Positions 25,763-34,775 of a stretch of 64,000 bases of DNA are shown here, one piece after another; position 1 is the stretch's first letter; each line of letters opens with the position of its first letter. Below the pieces are notes generated by a model, which saw only the letters and a program-made list of their open reading frames with translations, was not told the origin of the DNA and did no database searches. A program made the translations under genes and the position numbers. Source of the DNA: Deltaproteobacteria bacterium HGW-Deltaproteobacteria-12 (GTDB taxonomy: Bacteria; Desulfobacterota; Syntrophia; Syntrophales; Smithellaceae); assembly GCA_002840565.1 (NCBI GenBank), contig PHBK01000010.1, positions 1 through 64,000 on the forward strand, in the 5' to 3' direction.

Positions 25763-26998
25763 TCAGGCTTTCTTCGGCGGCCTCACAAAAACAAAAGCCA
25801 TCACCAATCCGACAATTGCCAATACAGCCGTGGGATAGAAGGCGAAAGTATAGGTTCCAAAAAGGTCTTTTGCCTGACCGGAAATGATGCCGCTGATGAT
25901 GGCACCAATGCCATACGCAAAAAACAAAACACCATAGTTACGGGCATAATTCTTCATGCCGAAGAATACTGCTGTTGCGGTCGGCATAATGGCCAGCCAG
26001 CCGCCAAGGCAAAGCCAGAAACCGATAAAACTGAAGACATAAGTATAATTACTTCCTTCGCCTGCAGTAATCATTAAAATCGAAACCAGGAGAATAAGCG
26101 CCAGATTCAGCATTGATGCATTGCGGGGATTAATCTTGTCTGTCAGCAATCCGAAAAGCGGGCGGCCGACAGCATTGAAACAGGCAAAAACACCAACCAG
26201 CGTTGCGGCCGTTTCACCCGAGATTTTAATAATTTCATTGCCTACCGGTTTGGAGATGCCGATGGCCATTAATCCGGCAATCGAACCGATCAGGAAGCAA
26301 AAAAACAAGCCCCAATATGTACCGGTTTTGACCATTTCCCCCGGTGTAAAATCAACGGCCACAGGAGTTCCCGCAGGCGGTTTCCAACCGGCAGGAACCC
26401 AACCGGCAACAGGAAAGCGGAAAGGTAAAGATAAAACAACAAGAATAATACCGAAAGCGATACCAAAATACATAAAAGTAGCCGGCAATCCGACGGATGG
26501 TATCAGCACACTGGCCAGTTTACCTGTAATCAGCGCTGATCCTCCAAAGCCCGCCAGAATAAGACCAACCGCAAGTCCCTTCCTGTCGGGAAACCAGCGC
26601 GCACCCATGGCAACCGGACAGCCATAGACCAAACCGACACCCGACCCGGCAATAACACCATAAGTAAGCGTCAGCATCCAGATGTTCGTAGCAAAACTGG
26701 AGAGCAGCCACCCCAATCCGACAATGATACCACCGATAATGCTCAAATTACGCGGGCCGAGTTTTTCCATGAGGCGCCCGCCAAAAAACATGGTAACGGC
26801 AAAAAAAGCTAAAAAGACCATAAAAGGGAAATTGGCCTGAAAAGCAGACACACCGGCAAACGCTGCCCTGACCGGTCCCAGAAAAATGCTGTAAGCATAT
26901 ACAGCCCCCAGACATACACACATGATGAGCCCCAGAATCACGAACCCCCACCGGCCGCTTTCCGCCGGCATACCAAACACTTTTTCTTGCTTACCCAT
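25763..26998 (-). CDS. OFA-family MFS transporter (oxalate/formate antiporter-like)
   Basis: A 411-residue carrier with twelve predicted helices. OFA traits: an early G-A-V-Y-A-Y-S-I-F segment, G-R-L-M-E-K-L-G-P-R between helices 2 and 3, G-S-G-V-G-L-V-Y-G-C-P in helix 4-5, and a late N-Y-G-V-L-F-F-A-Y-G-I-G-A segment. These carriers exchange or symport small monocarboxylates or dicarboxylates (oxalate, formate, lactate). The gene has its own promoter with an overlapping palindrome and its own terminator, so it is a single-gene unit. It is next to the AckA-PduL gene, which would fit acid export or import. Confidence 0.88.
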   Translation of the reverse strand: MGKQEKVFGMPAESGRWGFVILGLIMCVCLGAVYAYSIFLGPVRAAFAGVSAFQANFPFMVFLAFFAVTMFFGGRLMEKLGPRNLSIIGGIIVGLGWLLSSFATNIWMLTLTYGVIAGSGVGLVYGCPVAMGARWFPDRKGLAVGLILAGFGGSALITGKLASVLIPSVGLPATFMYFGIAFGIILVVLSLPFRFPVAGWVPAGWKPPAGTPVAVDFTPGEMVKTGTYWGLFFCFLIGSIAGLMAIGISKPVGNEIIKISGETAATLVGVFACFNAVGRPLFGLLTDKINPRNASMLNLALILLVSILMITAGEGSNYTYVFSFIGFWLCLGGWLAIMPTATAVFFGMKNYARNYGVLFFAYGIGAIISGIISGQAKDLFGTYTFAFYPTAVLAIVGLVMAFVFVRPPKKA

Positions 26999-27030
26999 TT
27001 AGTATACCCCCTCGAAAAAAATTAAAAACA

Positions 27031-27065
27031 TTGTAATTGTTACAAGTTTCTCTTACGAGTGTCAA
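27031..27065 (-). promoter_or_regulatory. Promoter and overlapping palindromic operator of the OFA transporter gene
   Basis: On the minus strand TTGACA (27065-27060) and TAACAA (27042-27037) are 17 bases apart. A 15-base palindrome TTGTAACAATTACAA (27031-27045) covers the -10 box, as expected for a repressor site. No regulator gene is adjacent. Confidence 0.55.
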
Positions 27066-27143
27066 TAAAAATATAAGTTTTATTCCTCTAGATTATTGAA
27101 TTATTTGCTTGTTATGGGAGAAATAGTTTAACTGTAAAAGGGC

Positions 27144-27256
27144 TTTAATTACGGCCTCTCGTTCACTTCATTCGGTCTGGCCGGATTCGTCGGTCCTTGG
27201 TTGGCGGCGTGCTTAAAGATATCCTGTATCAGGTTAAATCGCTTTTGGAGGAACTG
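27144..27256 (+). pseudogene. Relic of a second OFA-type transporter gene
   Basis: The + strand frame at 27144 reads F-N-Y-G-L-S-F-T-S-F-G-L-A-G-F-V-G-P-W-L, close to the N-Y-G-x-x-F-T-x-x-G-x-A-G-x-x-G-P segment in the last third of OFA carriers. After about 20 codons the match moves to another frame (G-G-V-L-K-D), then is lost. There are no start codon, no flanking helices and no intact neighbour. It lies in the intergenic space between the OFA transporter and the J-domain gene and points to an older, decayed copy on the opposite strand. Confidence 0.5.
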
Positions 27257-27259
27257 AAT

Positions 27260-28006
27260 TTACTTACTGACGGGCATCGGCTGTACCCACCTTTTATTTT
27301 CTCCATCATAAAACCATTTATCAGGAAAGCCGCGTCGGCGGATAAATGTGGGGTTGTCCGCCCAGTGCAGCAGCTCTTTATAAGCATCATGCAGTTTACG
27401 AAAACCACCCGCCTGGCCGCCGCCGTCCGGATGATGAATTTTCGCCTGGCTGCGGTAGGCATTTTTAATAATTTTGCGCAAATCGGCAGAGCGCAAATCA
27501 TTCTTGTCAATTTGCAGAAAATCGAGCGATTCTGTTTTCACAGTGGGAATTTTGATAACAGATGGCCGGACCGACAGCAGCGATACCGTATGTCTTGTTG
27601 CCAGACTCAGGACCTGTCTGGAGGCCAGATATTTCTTGTTTGTTCTTTTTTCTTCCTCCCACCAGGCATTACCGAGCATATTGGTCATTTGGCTGAATTC
27701 CTCGGCGGGCGTTAGCCCGGAAGACCGCGTTCGCGTGTAACGGAATATCTCCTTGTGTCCGCGGGGAAGAACATCCATAATGATAACTGCATCGGAAAAG
27801 TAAAATGTCGCGTAGCGAGCGTTCAGGACCTGCAGCAGACCGTTTCGGGTGTTGAGCTTCTGCCGCAGGTTCTGCCGGCAATGAATCGAACAGTACTTGC
27901 GTTTATGCATGTTTTCCGCAGTCCCACAGGAAAGACAGCGATTTTGCTTCTTATCGCAGGTTCGAATGATCTCCTTCATGGTTGCTGCTTCTCTCATATA
28001 CTGCAA
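27260..28006 (-). CDS. J-domain (DnaJ-like) protein with an N-terminal cysteine cluster
   Basis: A 248-residue protein. Near the start is C-L-S-C-G-T and, 11 residues later, Y-C-S-I-H-C-R-Q, a likely small zinc site. Residues about 160-225 form a J domain with the K-I-H-H-P-D-G-G-G turn that carries the HPD motif needed to stimulate DnaK-type ATPases; helix II precedes it (I-I-K-N-A-Y-R-S-Q-A). The middle part (60-155) is not recognised. Start: TTG at 28006 has an AGGA site; ATGs at 27997 and 27979 are alternatives. Client specificity unknown. Confidence 0.8.
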   Translation of the reverse strand: MQYMREAATMKEIIRTCDKKQNRCLSCGTAENMHKRKYCSIHCRQNLRQKLNTRNGLLQVLNARYATFYFSDAVIIMDVLPRGHKEIFRYTRTRSSGLTPAEEFSQMTNMLGNAWWEEEKRTNKKYLASRQVLSLATRHTVSLLSVRPSVIKIPTVKTESLDFLQIDKNDLRSADLRKIIKNAYRSQAKIHHPDGGGQAGGFRKLHDAYKELLHWADNPTFIRRRGFPDKWFYDGENKRWVQPMPVSK

Positions 28007-28035
28007 TTCATCTTCCTGTGGATTATAACAACTGG

Positions 28036-28653
28036 CTATTTTCCCCCTGCGGCTATATATCCGCGCGCCAGATTGACATTAACATGGACGACGCCCTTAT
28101 TCAGATCTTTCATCGGGTAACTATCAGTAACAACCGGAAGATTATCGGCATCGGCCTGGGTTTTAATAACCGATCCGGCGGGCACATAACGCCCATCGGC
28201 GACTTTAACACCCATGAGGACTGATGCCGGCTCCACAACGCAATTTGCTCCGATAAAAGACCGGAACACCAGTGATTGCATTCCGACAAATGTATTATCC
28301 AGCACGACGGCCGGCCCGTGAATCTGCACCTGATGGGCCAGGGAGACCCGGCTGCCGACGTAGACGGCATATTTCTTCCCGTTAACATCCATCAGGTTCT
28401 TTTCTATCGGATTACCGTTCATTTCCGTTTCCAGGGCGTGAATCACAACACCGTCCTGCACATTGGAATCATCGCCAATGAACAGGGGCTGCCCTTCGTC
28501 CCCGCGCACTGAAGCAGCTGGTGACACCATTACATTTTTTCCCAGAACGACATTGCCGATAACCGCCGCCAGGGGATGAACATAGCTGGTGGGATCGACA
28601 ACGGGCACAGAAGCCTGTGCGCTGAAATCAGTTACAACATTTTTTTCAATCAT
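28036..28653 (-). CDS. cam: Gamma-class carbonic anhydrase, Cam type
   Basis: A 205-residue left-handed beta-helix protein with hexapeptide repeats. It follows the archaeal Cam enzyme closely: metal-binding histidines at 72 (V-I-H-A-L-E), 107 (S-L-A-H-Q) and 112 (I-H-G-P), spaced 35 and 5 apart; the acidic loop E-T-E-M-N-G-N-P-I-E-K-N; then G-K-K-Y-A-V-Y-V-G and the late P-D-G-R-Y-type segment (A-D-G-R-Y-V-P-A-G). This is a better match to true Cam than to the shorter CamH/YrdA proteins common in bacteria. It hydrates CO2. No signal peptide, so cytoplasmic. In Methanosarcina, Cam is induced on acetate; the AckA-PduL fusion lies about 2.5 kb away here. Confidence 0.85.
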   Translation of the reverse strand: MIEKNVVTDFSAQASVPVVDPTSYVHPLAAVIGNVVLGKNVMVSPAASVRGDEGQPLFIGDDSNVQDGVVIHALETEMNGNPIEKNLMDVNGKKYAVYVGSRVSLAHQVQIHGPAVVLDNTFVGMQSLVFRSFIGANCVVEPASVLMGVKVADGRYVPAGSVIKTQADADNLPVVTDSYPMKDLNKGVVHVNVNLARGYIAAGGK

Positions 28654-28724
28654 TTTTTCCGCCTCCGCATTATTTATTTCCTAACAGCCACTGTTCCCAT
28701 TGGCTTGACATTGACAGATAAATA

Positions 28725-29345
28725 TCATCTGTTGGACTTCAGTTTTTCGCGCCTGCGCAGTTCCTGCCAGACTTCTTCCACCTTCTTTGCAGTTTCTTCA
28801 ACCGTTCCCTGGTTATCGATGACAATATCCGCCAGGGGGATCTTGTCATTAATAGGCATCTGACACTTGAGCCTGGCCTCGGCTTCTTCTTGCGTAAAGC
28901 TGTTGCGCGCTTTGAGCCGGTTAATTTGTTCCAGAGCCGGAATTCTCACCAGAATCGTCAGTTCAAATAAAGACTGCATGCGCCCTTCAAATAAAAGAGG
29001 AACATCAGACAGAACAATTGCCTGGGGCTCACTTGCTTTTATCTTTTCCAGCCGGACATGCCATTCCTGATAGACGCGTGGATGGACTATAGCATTAAGG
29101 GCTTTGAGCTTTTCGGGATGGTTAAAAACAATGGCCGCTATTTTATTGCGGTCTATTTTTTCCCCCGGCCCTAAAATACCGCGCCCGAAATGATCGACGA
29201 TTTCCTGCCAGGCGGGACTTCCCGGTTCCTGAACTTCATGCGCGATTTTATCGAAGTCAATCAGATAACAGCCCAAACGGACAAATATTTCCGCAACAGT
29301 AGATTTCCCGCAGGCGATGCCGCCAGTTAAGCCGACGTTCAGCAT
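28725..29345 (-). CDS. coaE: Dephospho-CoA kinase
   Basis: A 206-residue P-loop kinase doing the last step of CoA synthesis. The Walker A motif G-G-I-A-C-G-K-S-T, the D-F-D-K-I-A-H lid region, the H-P-R-V-Y-Q-E-W segment and V-P-L-L-F-E are all in place. Its ATG overlaps the end of coaX by 7 bases, so the two CoA genes are coupled. Confidence 0.95.
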   Translation of the reverse strand: MLNVGLTGGIACGKSTVAEIFVRLGCYLIDFDKIAHEVQEPGSPAWQEIVDHFGRGILGPGEKIDRNKIAAIVFNHPEKLKALNAIVHPRVYQEWHVRLEKIKASEPQAIVLSDVPLLFEGRMQSLFELTILVRIPALEQINRLKARNSFTQEEAEARLKCQMPINDKIPLADIVIDNQGTVEETAKKVEEVWQELRRREKLKSNR

Positions 29346-30121
29346 GGTTTAGTATTGAGCTCGTGAATCAGACGCAGACCTTCCAGTGTCAGCATTTCTT
29401 CTATTTTATCAATGCTTTTTGCCTCCTTGGCCACAATGCGTGCCAACCCTCCTGTCGCAATCACTATGGGATTGGATTTTATTTCCGTTTTCATCCGTTC
29501 CACAATGCCGTCGACCAATCCAGCGTAACCATACATGATGCCTGCCTGAATGGCGCTCACGGTGTCTTTGGTAATTACGGTTTTCGGTTTGCTGAACTCA
29601 ACCCGGGGTAATTTGGAGGCCCTTTTAAAGAGAGCTTCGCTGGAGATTACTATTCCCGGGGCAATGCAACCGCCCATATATTCGCCTTTGGGTGAGACAT
29701 AGTCAAAAGTGGTCGCTGTGCCGAAATCAATAATAATTGATTCCTTGCGATACTTGTCGAAAGCGGCAACAGCGTTGACGATTCGATCGGCACCGACCTC
29801 TTTCGGATTATCATAGAAGATGGGCATCCCTGTTTTAATTCCCGGTCCCACAATTACAGGCTTAATATTGAAATACTTCATGCAAAGAGGTTCCAGAATA
29901 TTCAGCATCGGCGGAACAACACAGGAAATGATAATCGCCGAAACGGATTTGATTTCCTTGGCTCTCATCCTGCTGGACTGATACAGATTGGAAATAAGAA
30001 CACCGTATTCATCAACGGTATGATCTATCTCGGTACGAATGCGCCAGTCATACATCAGTTTATCACCATCATACAGTCCCAGAACCGTATTGGTGTTTCC
30101 TACATCAACCACTAACAGCAT
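29339..30121 (-). CDS. coaX: Type III pantothenate kinase
   Basis: A 260-residue ASKHA-fold kinase for the first step of CoA synthesis. It begins [15 protein letters not shown] and shows [21 protein letters not shown] and I-A-P-G-I sites for substrate and phosphate. Type III enzymes need no feedback by CoA and use a monovalent cation. It follows birA with a gap of about 70 bases. Confidence 0.95.
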   Translation of the reverse strand: MLLVVDVGNTNTVLGLYDGDKLMYDWRIRTEIDHTVDEYGVLISNLYQSSRMRAKEIKSVSAIIISCVVPPMLNILEPLCMKYFNIKPVIVGPGIKTGMPIFYDNPKEVGADRIVNAVAAFDKYRKESIIIDFGTATTFDYVSPKGEYMGGCIAPGIVISSEALFKRASKLPRVEFSKPKTVITKDTVSAIQAGIMYGYAGLVDGIVERMKTEIKSNPIVIATGGLARIVAKEAKSIDKIEEMLTLEGLRLIHELNTKPC

Positions 30122-30194
30122 ATTTCTAACTCCTTTATTAAAATCGTTTTATCGGCATGGAACAAGTGGCTTGGCCGCTCCTTTGCGGCTGCTG

Positions 30195-31025
30195 CTAACT
30201 CTTCTTCATTATTGTTGCGTCTCCCGCAGTAATTTTCAACTTTTCGTTCTTCCCATTAACAATTATTAAAGAACCATCTTCATCAAGATCGATAGCTTTG
30301 CCGGCCACCTTTTCATTCAGAAAAAGAATCTGAACATCCTGTCCGATCATCGGCGCCAGACTAAGCCACTTTTTTTTAATGACAGCAAAGTCATTTTGCA
30401 ATAGTTTATTATACCATTTGGCAAAATTTTCATACAGTTCGATTATCAGATCCTGCCGGGAAATTTCCTTTCCTGTCTCTGAGATTAAAGACGTAGCATT
30501 TTCAATGATTTCTGCCGGAAATTGCTGTTTTGAGATATTCACATTAATACCAATGCCCACCACCACAAAATCAACATTTTCCGCCGCTGTTTTCATTTGC
30601 GCCAGAATGCCGCAGATTTTTTTGCCGTTAATCAGAACATCATTGGGCCATTTCAGTTCAACCCTGCCGGGGCAGTATTGCTCCAAGAGTTCAGCCACAG
30701 CAACGCCGGCGGCAAGTGAAATTTGCGGCGCAGCGGACGGTGGAAGATGAGGGCGCAAAATCAGCGAAGTGTAAATGTTGGCGGCGGCCGGCGAATGCCA
30801 GTCTCTCTGCATGCGCCCTCTGCCTTGCGTCTGGCTTTCGGCCAGAACCACGGTTCCTTCCGGCGCCCCGGCAATACCCAGCCGGAAAGCGTCGTCATTG
30901 GTAGAACCGGTTTCCGGCAAATAATAAAGCTTATGGCCGATTAATTTGCCGGCCAGTTTTTTCTCTAGAAGTATTTCCTGTATCTCCGGAAACTTTCCGC
31001 TATCGACTGTATCCATTTTCCCCAT
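30195..31025 (-). CDS. birA: Biotin--[acetyl-CoA-carboxylase] ligase (no regulatory HTH)
   Basis: A 276-residue biotin protein ligase. The catalytic part shows S-T-N-D-D-A, the biotinyl-AMP loop G-R-G-R-M-Q-R-D-W, and L-K-W-P-N-D-V-L-I-N-G-K-K-I-C-G-I-L. The N-terminal winged helix of BirA repressors is missing, so it should only attach biotin. The small C-terminal SH3-like domain (A-I-D-L-D-E-D-G-S-L-I) is present. It sits in the valS-nadC-birA-coaX-coaE run. Confidence 0.93.
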   Translation of the reverse strand: MGKMDTVDSGKFPEIQEILLEKKLAGKLIGHKLYYLPETGSTNDDAFRLGIAGAPEGTVVLAESQTQGRGRMQRDWHSPAAANIYTSLILRPHLPPSAAPQISLAAGVAVAELLEQYCPGRVELKWPNDVLINGKKICGILAQMKTAAENVDFVVVGIGINVNISKQQFPAEIIENATSLISETGKEISRQDLIIELYENFAKWYNKLLQNDFAVIKKKWLSLAPMIGQDVQILFLNEKVAGKAIDLDEDGSLIIVNGKNEKLKITAGDATIMKKS

Positions 31026-31041
31026 GAGGAGATTTAGTTTA

Positions 31042-31896
31042 TCATGTTATCTTTAAGGAAATATCGGCGGCACGCACGGAATGGGTCAGCTCCCCGACGG
31101 AAATTAGATCCACCCCGGTGGCGGCAATGGCGGCAACGTTGCGCAGACTGACATTACCGGAAGCTTCTACAAGCGCCCGGCCGCCAATGAGCTTCACCGC
31201 TTTTTTCATTTCCTCAGGAGTCATGTTATCGAGCATGATGATGTCAACGCCGCACCGGAGAGCTTCCTGAACTTCCGGCAGATTTTTTGTTTCCACTTCG
31301 ATTTTCAATGCCTGCGGCAGGCTTCTTTTCTGCGCTGCGACCGCCGCGGTAATACCGCCGGCGGCGGCTATGTGATTATCCTTAATCAGGACACCGTCAT
31401 AGAGGCCCATGCGGTGATTAAATCCGCCGCCCAGGCTTACGGCCATTTTATCGAGCAGGCGCAGGCCGGGTTGAGTCTTGCGGGTATCGAGAATTTTCGC
31501 CCCGGTGTTGCCTACCGCTTCTACGTATTTTCGAGTCAGAGTGGCAATGCCGCACATCCGCTGGAAGATATTGAGAGCTACACGCTCGGCCTGGAGAATA
31601 TAAAACAAGCTGCCGGTAACTTCCGCAATTACATCACCGTTTTTCACCGCTCGGCCATCGGCAACCGGAAATTTAAATTGGGTCTGTTCATCGAGAAAGA
31701 CAAATACACTGCAAAAGACATCAAGACCGGCCACGATAAAATCATCTTTGGCAACAGCTTGCGCCTTGCCTTTCAGATCGCGGCTGACTATGGCCTTTGT
31801 CGTAATGTCGCCTGTGCCGATGTCTTCAATGATCGCCGTTTCTATGATCTTGCGAATTTTTTCGGAGACCACTTTCGCCTCACTACTCTTGTGCAA
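31042..31896 (-). CDS. nadC: Nicotinate-nucleotide pyrophosphorylase (carboxylating)
   Basis: A 284-residue quinolinate phosphoribosyltransferase of NAD synthesis. Typical segments: E-D-I-G-T-G-D-I-T-T, R-M-C-G-I-A-T-L-T, D-T-R-K-T-Q-P-G-L-R, H-R-M-G-L-Y-D-G-V-L-I-K-D-N-H-I and I-M-L-D-N-M. All key Arg/His/Lys residues for quinolinate and PRPP are there. It begins 3 bases after the valS stop. No nadA or nadB is in the window. Confidence 0.95.
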   Translation of the reverse strand: MHKSSEAKVVSEKIRKIIETAIIEDIGTGDITTKAIVSRDLKGKAQAVAKDDFIVAGLDVFCSVFVFLDEQTQFKFPVADGRAVKNGDVIAEVTGSLFYILQAERVALNIFQRMCGIATLTRKYVEAVGNTGAKILDTRKTQPGLRLLDKMAVSLGGGFNHRMGLYDGVLIKDNHIAAAGGITAAVAAQKRSLPQALKIEVETKNLPEVQEALRCGVDIIMLDNMTPEEMKKAVKLIGGRALVEASGNVSLRNVAAIAATGVDLISVGELTHSVRAADISLKIT

Positions 31897-31899
31897 TAA

Positions 31900-34557
31900 T
31901 CAATTTTGTATGTCATTGAGCTTATTGACCGCCTTCATCAAGGCTGCGTGGCGATCCTGAGATTCCTTTAATTTATCTTCTTCCTTTTTTATGGCGGCGG
32001 GAGCGGCCTTTTCACGAAAATCTCGGTTGGCCAGTTTTCGCGAACTCTGATCCAAATCCTTTTGCGCCTTGGCAATCTCTTTTTCCAGACGCGCTTTTTC
32101 ACCGGCAATGTCCACAATCCCGGAGAGCGGAACAAAAATCAACACGGAGCCGACCACTCCCGTGGCCACTCCTTTAGGTTCCGCCAGTTTTATTTCCACA
32201 ACCACATCCTCCAGATTTGCCAGATTGAGGACATAATTATTTGCCGCCTCTACAATATTCTTCAATTTTTCGTCAGGAACGGAAACAATAACCTGCAGCT
32301 TGCGGGAAGGCGGTATTTGCATTTCTCCGCGAATATTGCGGATACTGGTAATTATATCCATCACCAGTTCCATTTCTTTTTCGGCGGAGGAGTCTTCCCG
32401 CGAGTTATCGGGAGCGGGAAAAGAGCTGATCATGATCGATTTTTCATCACTCTTATGGAACACCTGCCAGAGTTCTTCGGTGACAAAGGGCATAAACGGG
32501 TGCAGCAGAAGCAACATGTTCTGAAATACGTCATGCAGGGTGCGTTGTGTGGCGAGTCTTTGTTCCGGGCTGACCTTGCCATAGAACGCGGGCTTGCTTA
32601 ATTCCAGATACCAGTCGCAGAATTCATGCCATATAAAACGATAGATGGCGGCGGCGGCTTCATTGAATTGATATTCATCCAGACTACGCGTGACTTCGGC
32701 AATGGCACGGTTGAGTCTGGCTTTAATCCATTTATCGGCAAGAGAATCTGCCGCGGTAACCGTGCTTTGAACATCGTAGTCTTCCAGGTTAGAGAATGTC
32801 AGCTTGGAGGCATTCCATATCTTATTGACAAAAAATTTGTAGCCCTCAATTCTCTCGGGAGACATACGGACATCACGCCCCTGAGCAGTGTAGGCCGCCA
32901 GCGTAAAACGAAAAGCATCCGTGCCGTACTGGTCGATCATCAAGAGCGGATCAATACTATTACCCTTTGATTTGCTCATCTTCTCGCCTTTCTCGTCACG
33001 GACCAGGGCATGAAGATAAACATCCTTAAATGGGACATCTTTCATCACGTATATTCCCATCATCATCATCCGGGCAACCCAGAAAAAAAGAATATCGAAA
33101 CCGGTAATAAGCAGCGAGGTCGGGTAAAAGGTTTTCAGGGCTTTGGTCTTTGCGGGCCAGCCTAAGGTGGAAAAGGGCCAGAGTGCAGAGCTGAACCAGG
33201 TATCGAGTACGTCTTCGTCCTGCTTTAAAGATGCACCGCTGCAATCCGGGCATTTGTCGGGATCAGTCATGGATACAATAACTTTACCGCAGCCGGCGCA
33301 ATACCAGACGGGAATCCGGTGTCCCCACCAGAGCTGCCGGGAGATACACCAGTCGCGGATGTTGTTCATCCACTCAAAATAAGTAGCCTCCCAGGTGCCG
33401 GGAACTATTCTTGTTTTTCCTTTGATGACTGCGGCAATCGCCTGTTTGGCCAGTGGTTTTATTTTTACAAACCATTGTTTGGAAACCATTGGCTCAATGT
33501 CCGTTTTACAGCGGTAGCACTGGCCGATACTATGAGCATAAGGCTCCTTTTTAACGAGATAGCCGCCCTGCTCCAGATCGGCAACAACTTGATCGCGTGC
33601 TGCATAACGATCCAGGCCTTTATAAATTCCCCCGAATTCATTAATATTGCCGAGGCCGTCGATAACGGTGATTATTTCCAGATTGTGCCGCTGAGCAATA
33701 GCGAAATCGTTGGGGTCGGAGGCCGGTGTAATTTTGACGGCTCCGGAACCGAAATCAGTCGTAACGTAATCATCGGCAATTATCGGAATTTTTTTATTGA
33801 CCAACGGCAGAATTACATACTTGCCGACAACATTCTTGTATCTGTCATCATTGGGGTTCACAGCTACAGCGGTATCACCCAGCATCGTTTCCGGACGGGT
33901 GGTAGCAACTATTATTTCCCCGTCACCATCGGCAAAGGGATAGCGGATATCCCAGAGGAAGCTTTGCTCCTGCTTGAATTCCACTTCTAAATCCGAGATG
34001 GCGGTATGACAGCGCGGACACCAGTTGACAATATAATCACCCTGATAAATCATGCCTTCATTATAAAGCCGCACAAACACTTCGCGCACGGCTTTGGACA
34101 GACCTTCATCCATGGTGAAACGCTCGCGCTCCCAATCACAGGAGCAACCCAGACGTTTGAGTTGGTTGATAATGACTCCACCGTACTTTTCCTTCCATTC
34201 CCAAACCCGGTCAATAAATTTTTCCCGCCCCAAGTCATGCCGCGATTTTCCTTCTTTGGCCAACTCCTGCTCGACAACATTCTGGGTGGCAATCCCCGCA
34301 TGATCCATGCCCGGCATCCAGAGAGTGTTGTAGCCTTGCATTCTTTTAAAGCGGATAATAACATCCTGCAGCGTATTATTCAGGGCATGCCCCATGTGCA
34401 GCATTCCGGTCACATTGGGAGGCGGAATAACGATGGAATAAGGCTTAGCCTCGCTCTTGTCTTGGGCATGAAATAGCTTATTGCGCATCCAATACTCGTA
34501 TAATCTCTTTTCTGTTTCCTGCGGTTCAAACGCTTTGCTCAGCTCTCTTGTTGCCAT
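31900..34557 (-). CDS. valS: Valine--tRNA ligase
   Basis: An 885-residue class I synthetase of normal length. P-P-N-V-T-G-M-L-H-M-G-H is the HIGH motif, G-E-K-M-S-K-S-K-G-N the KMSKS loop, and the editing domain includes T-T-R-P-E-T-M-L-G-D-T-A. A zinc-like C-x2-C pair set (C-A-G-C, C-P-D-C) is present. The last 65 residues make the C-terminal coiled coil (K-A-R-L-E-K-E-I-A-K-A-Q). It heads the nadC-birA-coaX-coaE run; two stem-loops lie upstream. Confidence 0.97.
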   Translation of the reverse strand: MATRELSKAFEPQETEKRLYEYWMRNKLFHAQDKSEAKPYSIVIPPPNVTGMLHMGHALNNTLQDVIIRFKRMQGYNTLWMPGMDHAGIATQNVVEQELAKEGKSRHDLGREKFIDRVWEWKEKYGGVIINQLKRLGCSCDWERERFTMDEGLSKAVREVFVRLYNEGMIYQGDYIVNWCPRCHTAISDLEVEFKQEQSFLWDIRYPFADGDGEIIVATTRPETMLGDTAVAVNPNDDRYKNVVGKYVILPLVNKKIPIIADDYVTTDFGSGAVKITPASDPNDFAIAQRHNLEIITVIDGLGNINEFGGIYKGLDRYAARDQVVADLEQGGYLVKKEPYAHSIGQCYRCKTDIEPMVSKQWFVKIKPLAKQAIAAVIKGKTRIVPGTWEATYFEWMNNIRDWCISRQLWWGHRIPVWYCAGCGKVIVSMTDPDKCPDCSGASLKQDEDVLDTWFSSALWPFSTLGWPAKTKALKTFYPTSLLITGFDILFFWVARMMMMGIYVMKDVPFKDVYLHALVRDEKGEKMSKSKGNSIDPLLMIDQYGTDAFRFTLAAYTAQGRDVRMSPERIEGYKFFVNKIWNASKLTFSNLEDYDVQSTVTAADSLADKWIKARLNRAIAEVTRSLDEYQFNEAAAAIYRFIWHEFCDWYLELSKPAFYGKVSPEQRLATQRTLHDVFQNMLLLLHPFMPFVTEELWQVFHKSDEKSIMISSFPAPDNSREDSSAEKEMELVMDIITSIRNIRGEMQIPPSRKLQVIVSVPDEKLKNIVEAANNYVLNLANLEDVVVEIKLAEPKGVATGVVGSVLIFVPLSGIVDIAGEKARLEKEIAKAQKDLDQSSRKLANRDFREKAAPAAIKKEEDKLKESQDRHAALMKAVNKLNDIQN

Positions 34558-34586
34558 GTTCTGTTAATCTCCAATCTAATTAAACG

Positions 34587-34615
34587 AAAAGGGCTTTTCG
34601 CCCTTTTTATTTTGC
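34587..34615 (-). terminator. Short GC-rich stem-loop ahead of valS
   Basis: AAAAGGGC and GCCCTTTT arms with a 4-5 base loop and T runs on both sides, about 30 bases before the valS ATG. It probably ends transcripts from the upstream lipoprotein gene, or acts as an attenuator for valS. No T-box features are visible. Confidence 0.5.
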
Positions 34616-34643
34616 CAATTTCGAACCCCGATAAACGGGATAA

Positions 34644-34700
34644 GTAAGTTTACGAAATTATTTTCTGCCATGAAAACGCAGAAAACAATTTCTAACTTAC
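34644..34700. repeat. Long imperfect inverted repeat between valS and the TPR/SLH lipoprotein
   Basis: Arms 34644-34667 and 34679-34700 (GTAAGTTTACGAAAT... and its near mirror) pair over about 22 bases with few mismatches around an 11-base loop. No gene is present. It may be a small mobile palindrome or an RNA structure. Confidence 0.55.
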
Positions 34701-34719
34701 TAAAAGTGCAAATCAAATT

Positions 34720-34750
34720 ACAGGCGGAGCATAAGTTATGTCCCGCCTGT
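34720..34750 (-). terminator. Stem-loop after the TPR/SLH lipoprotein gene
   Basis: ACAGGCGG (34720-34727) pairs with CCGCCTGT (34743-34750). It lies 26 bases past the lipoprotein stop on the minus strand and is followed by an A+T-rich stretch. A terminator is likely, though the T run is weak. Confidence 0.45.
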
Positions 34751-34775
34751 ATTTAATCAATTTGTTTATTTGAAA

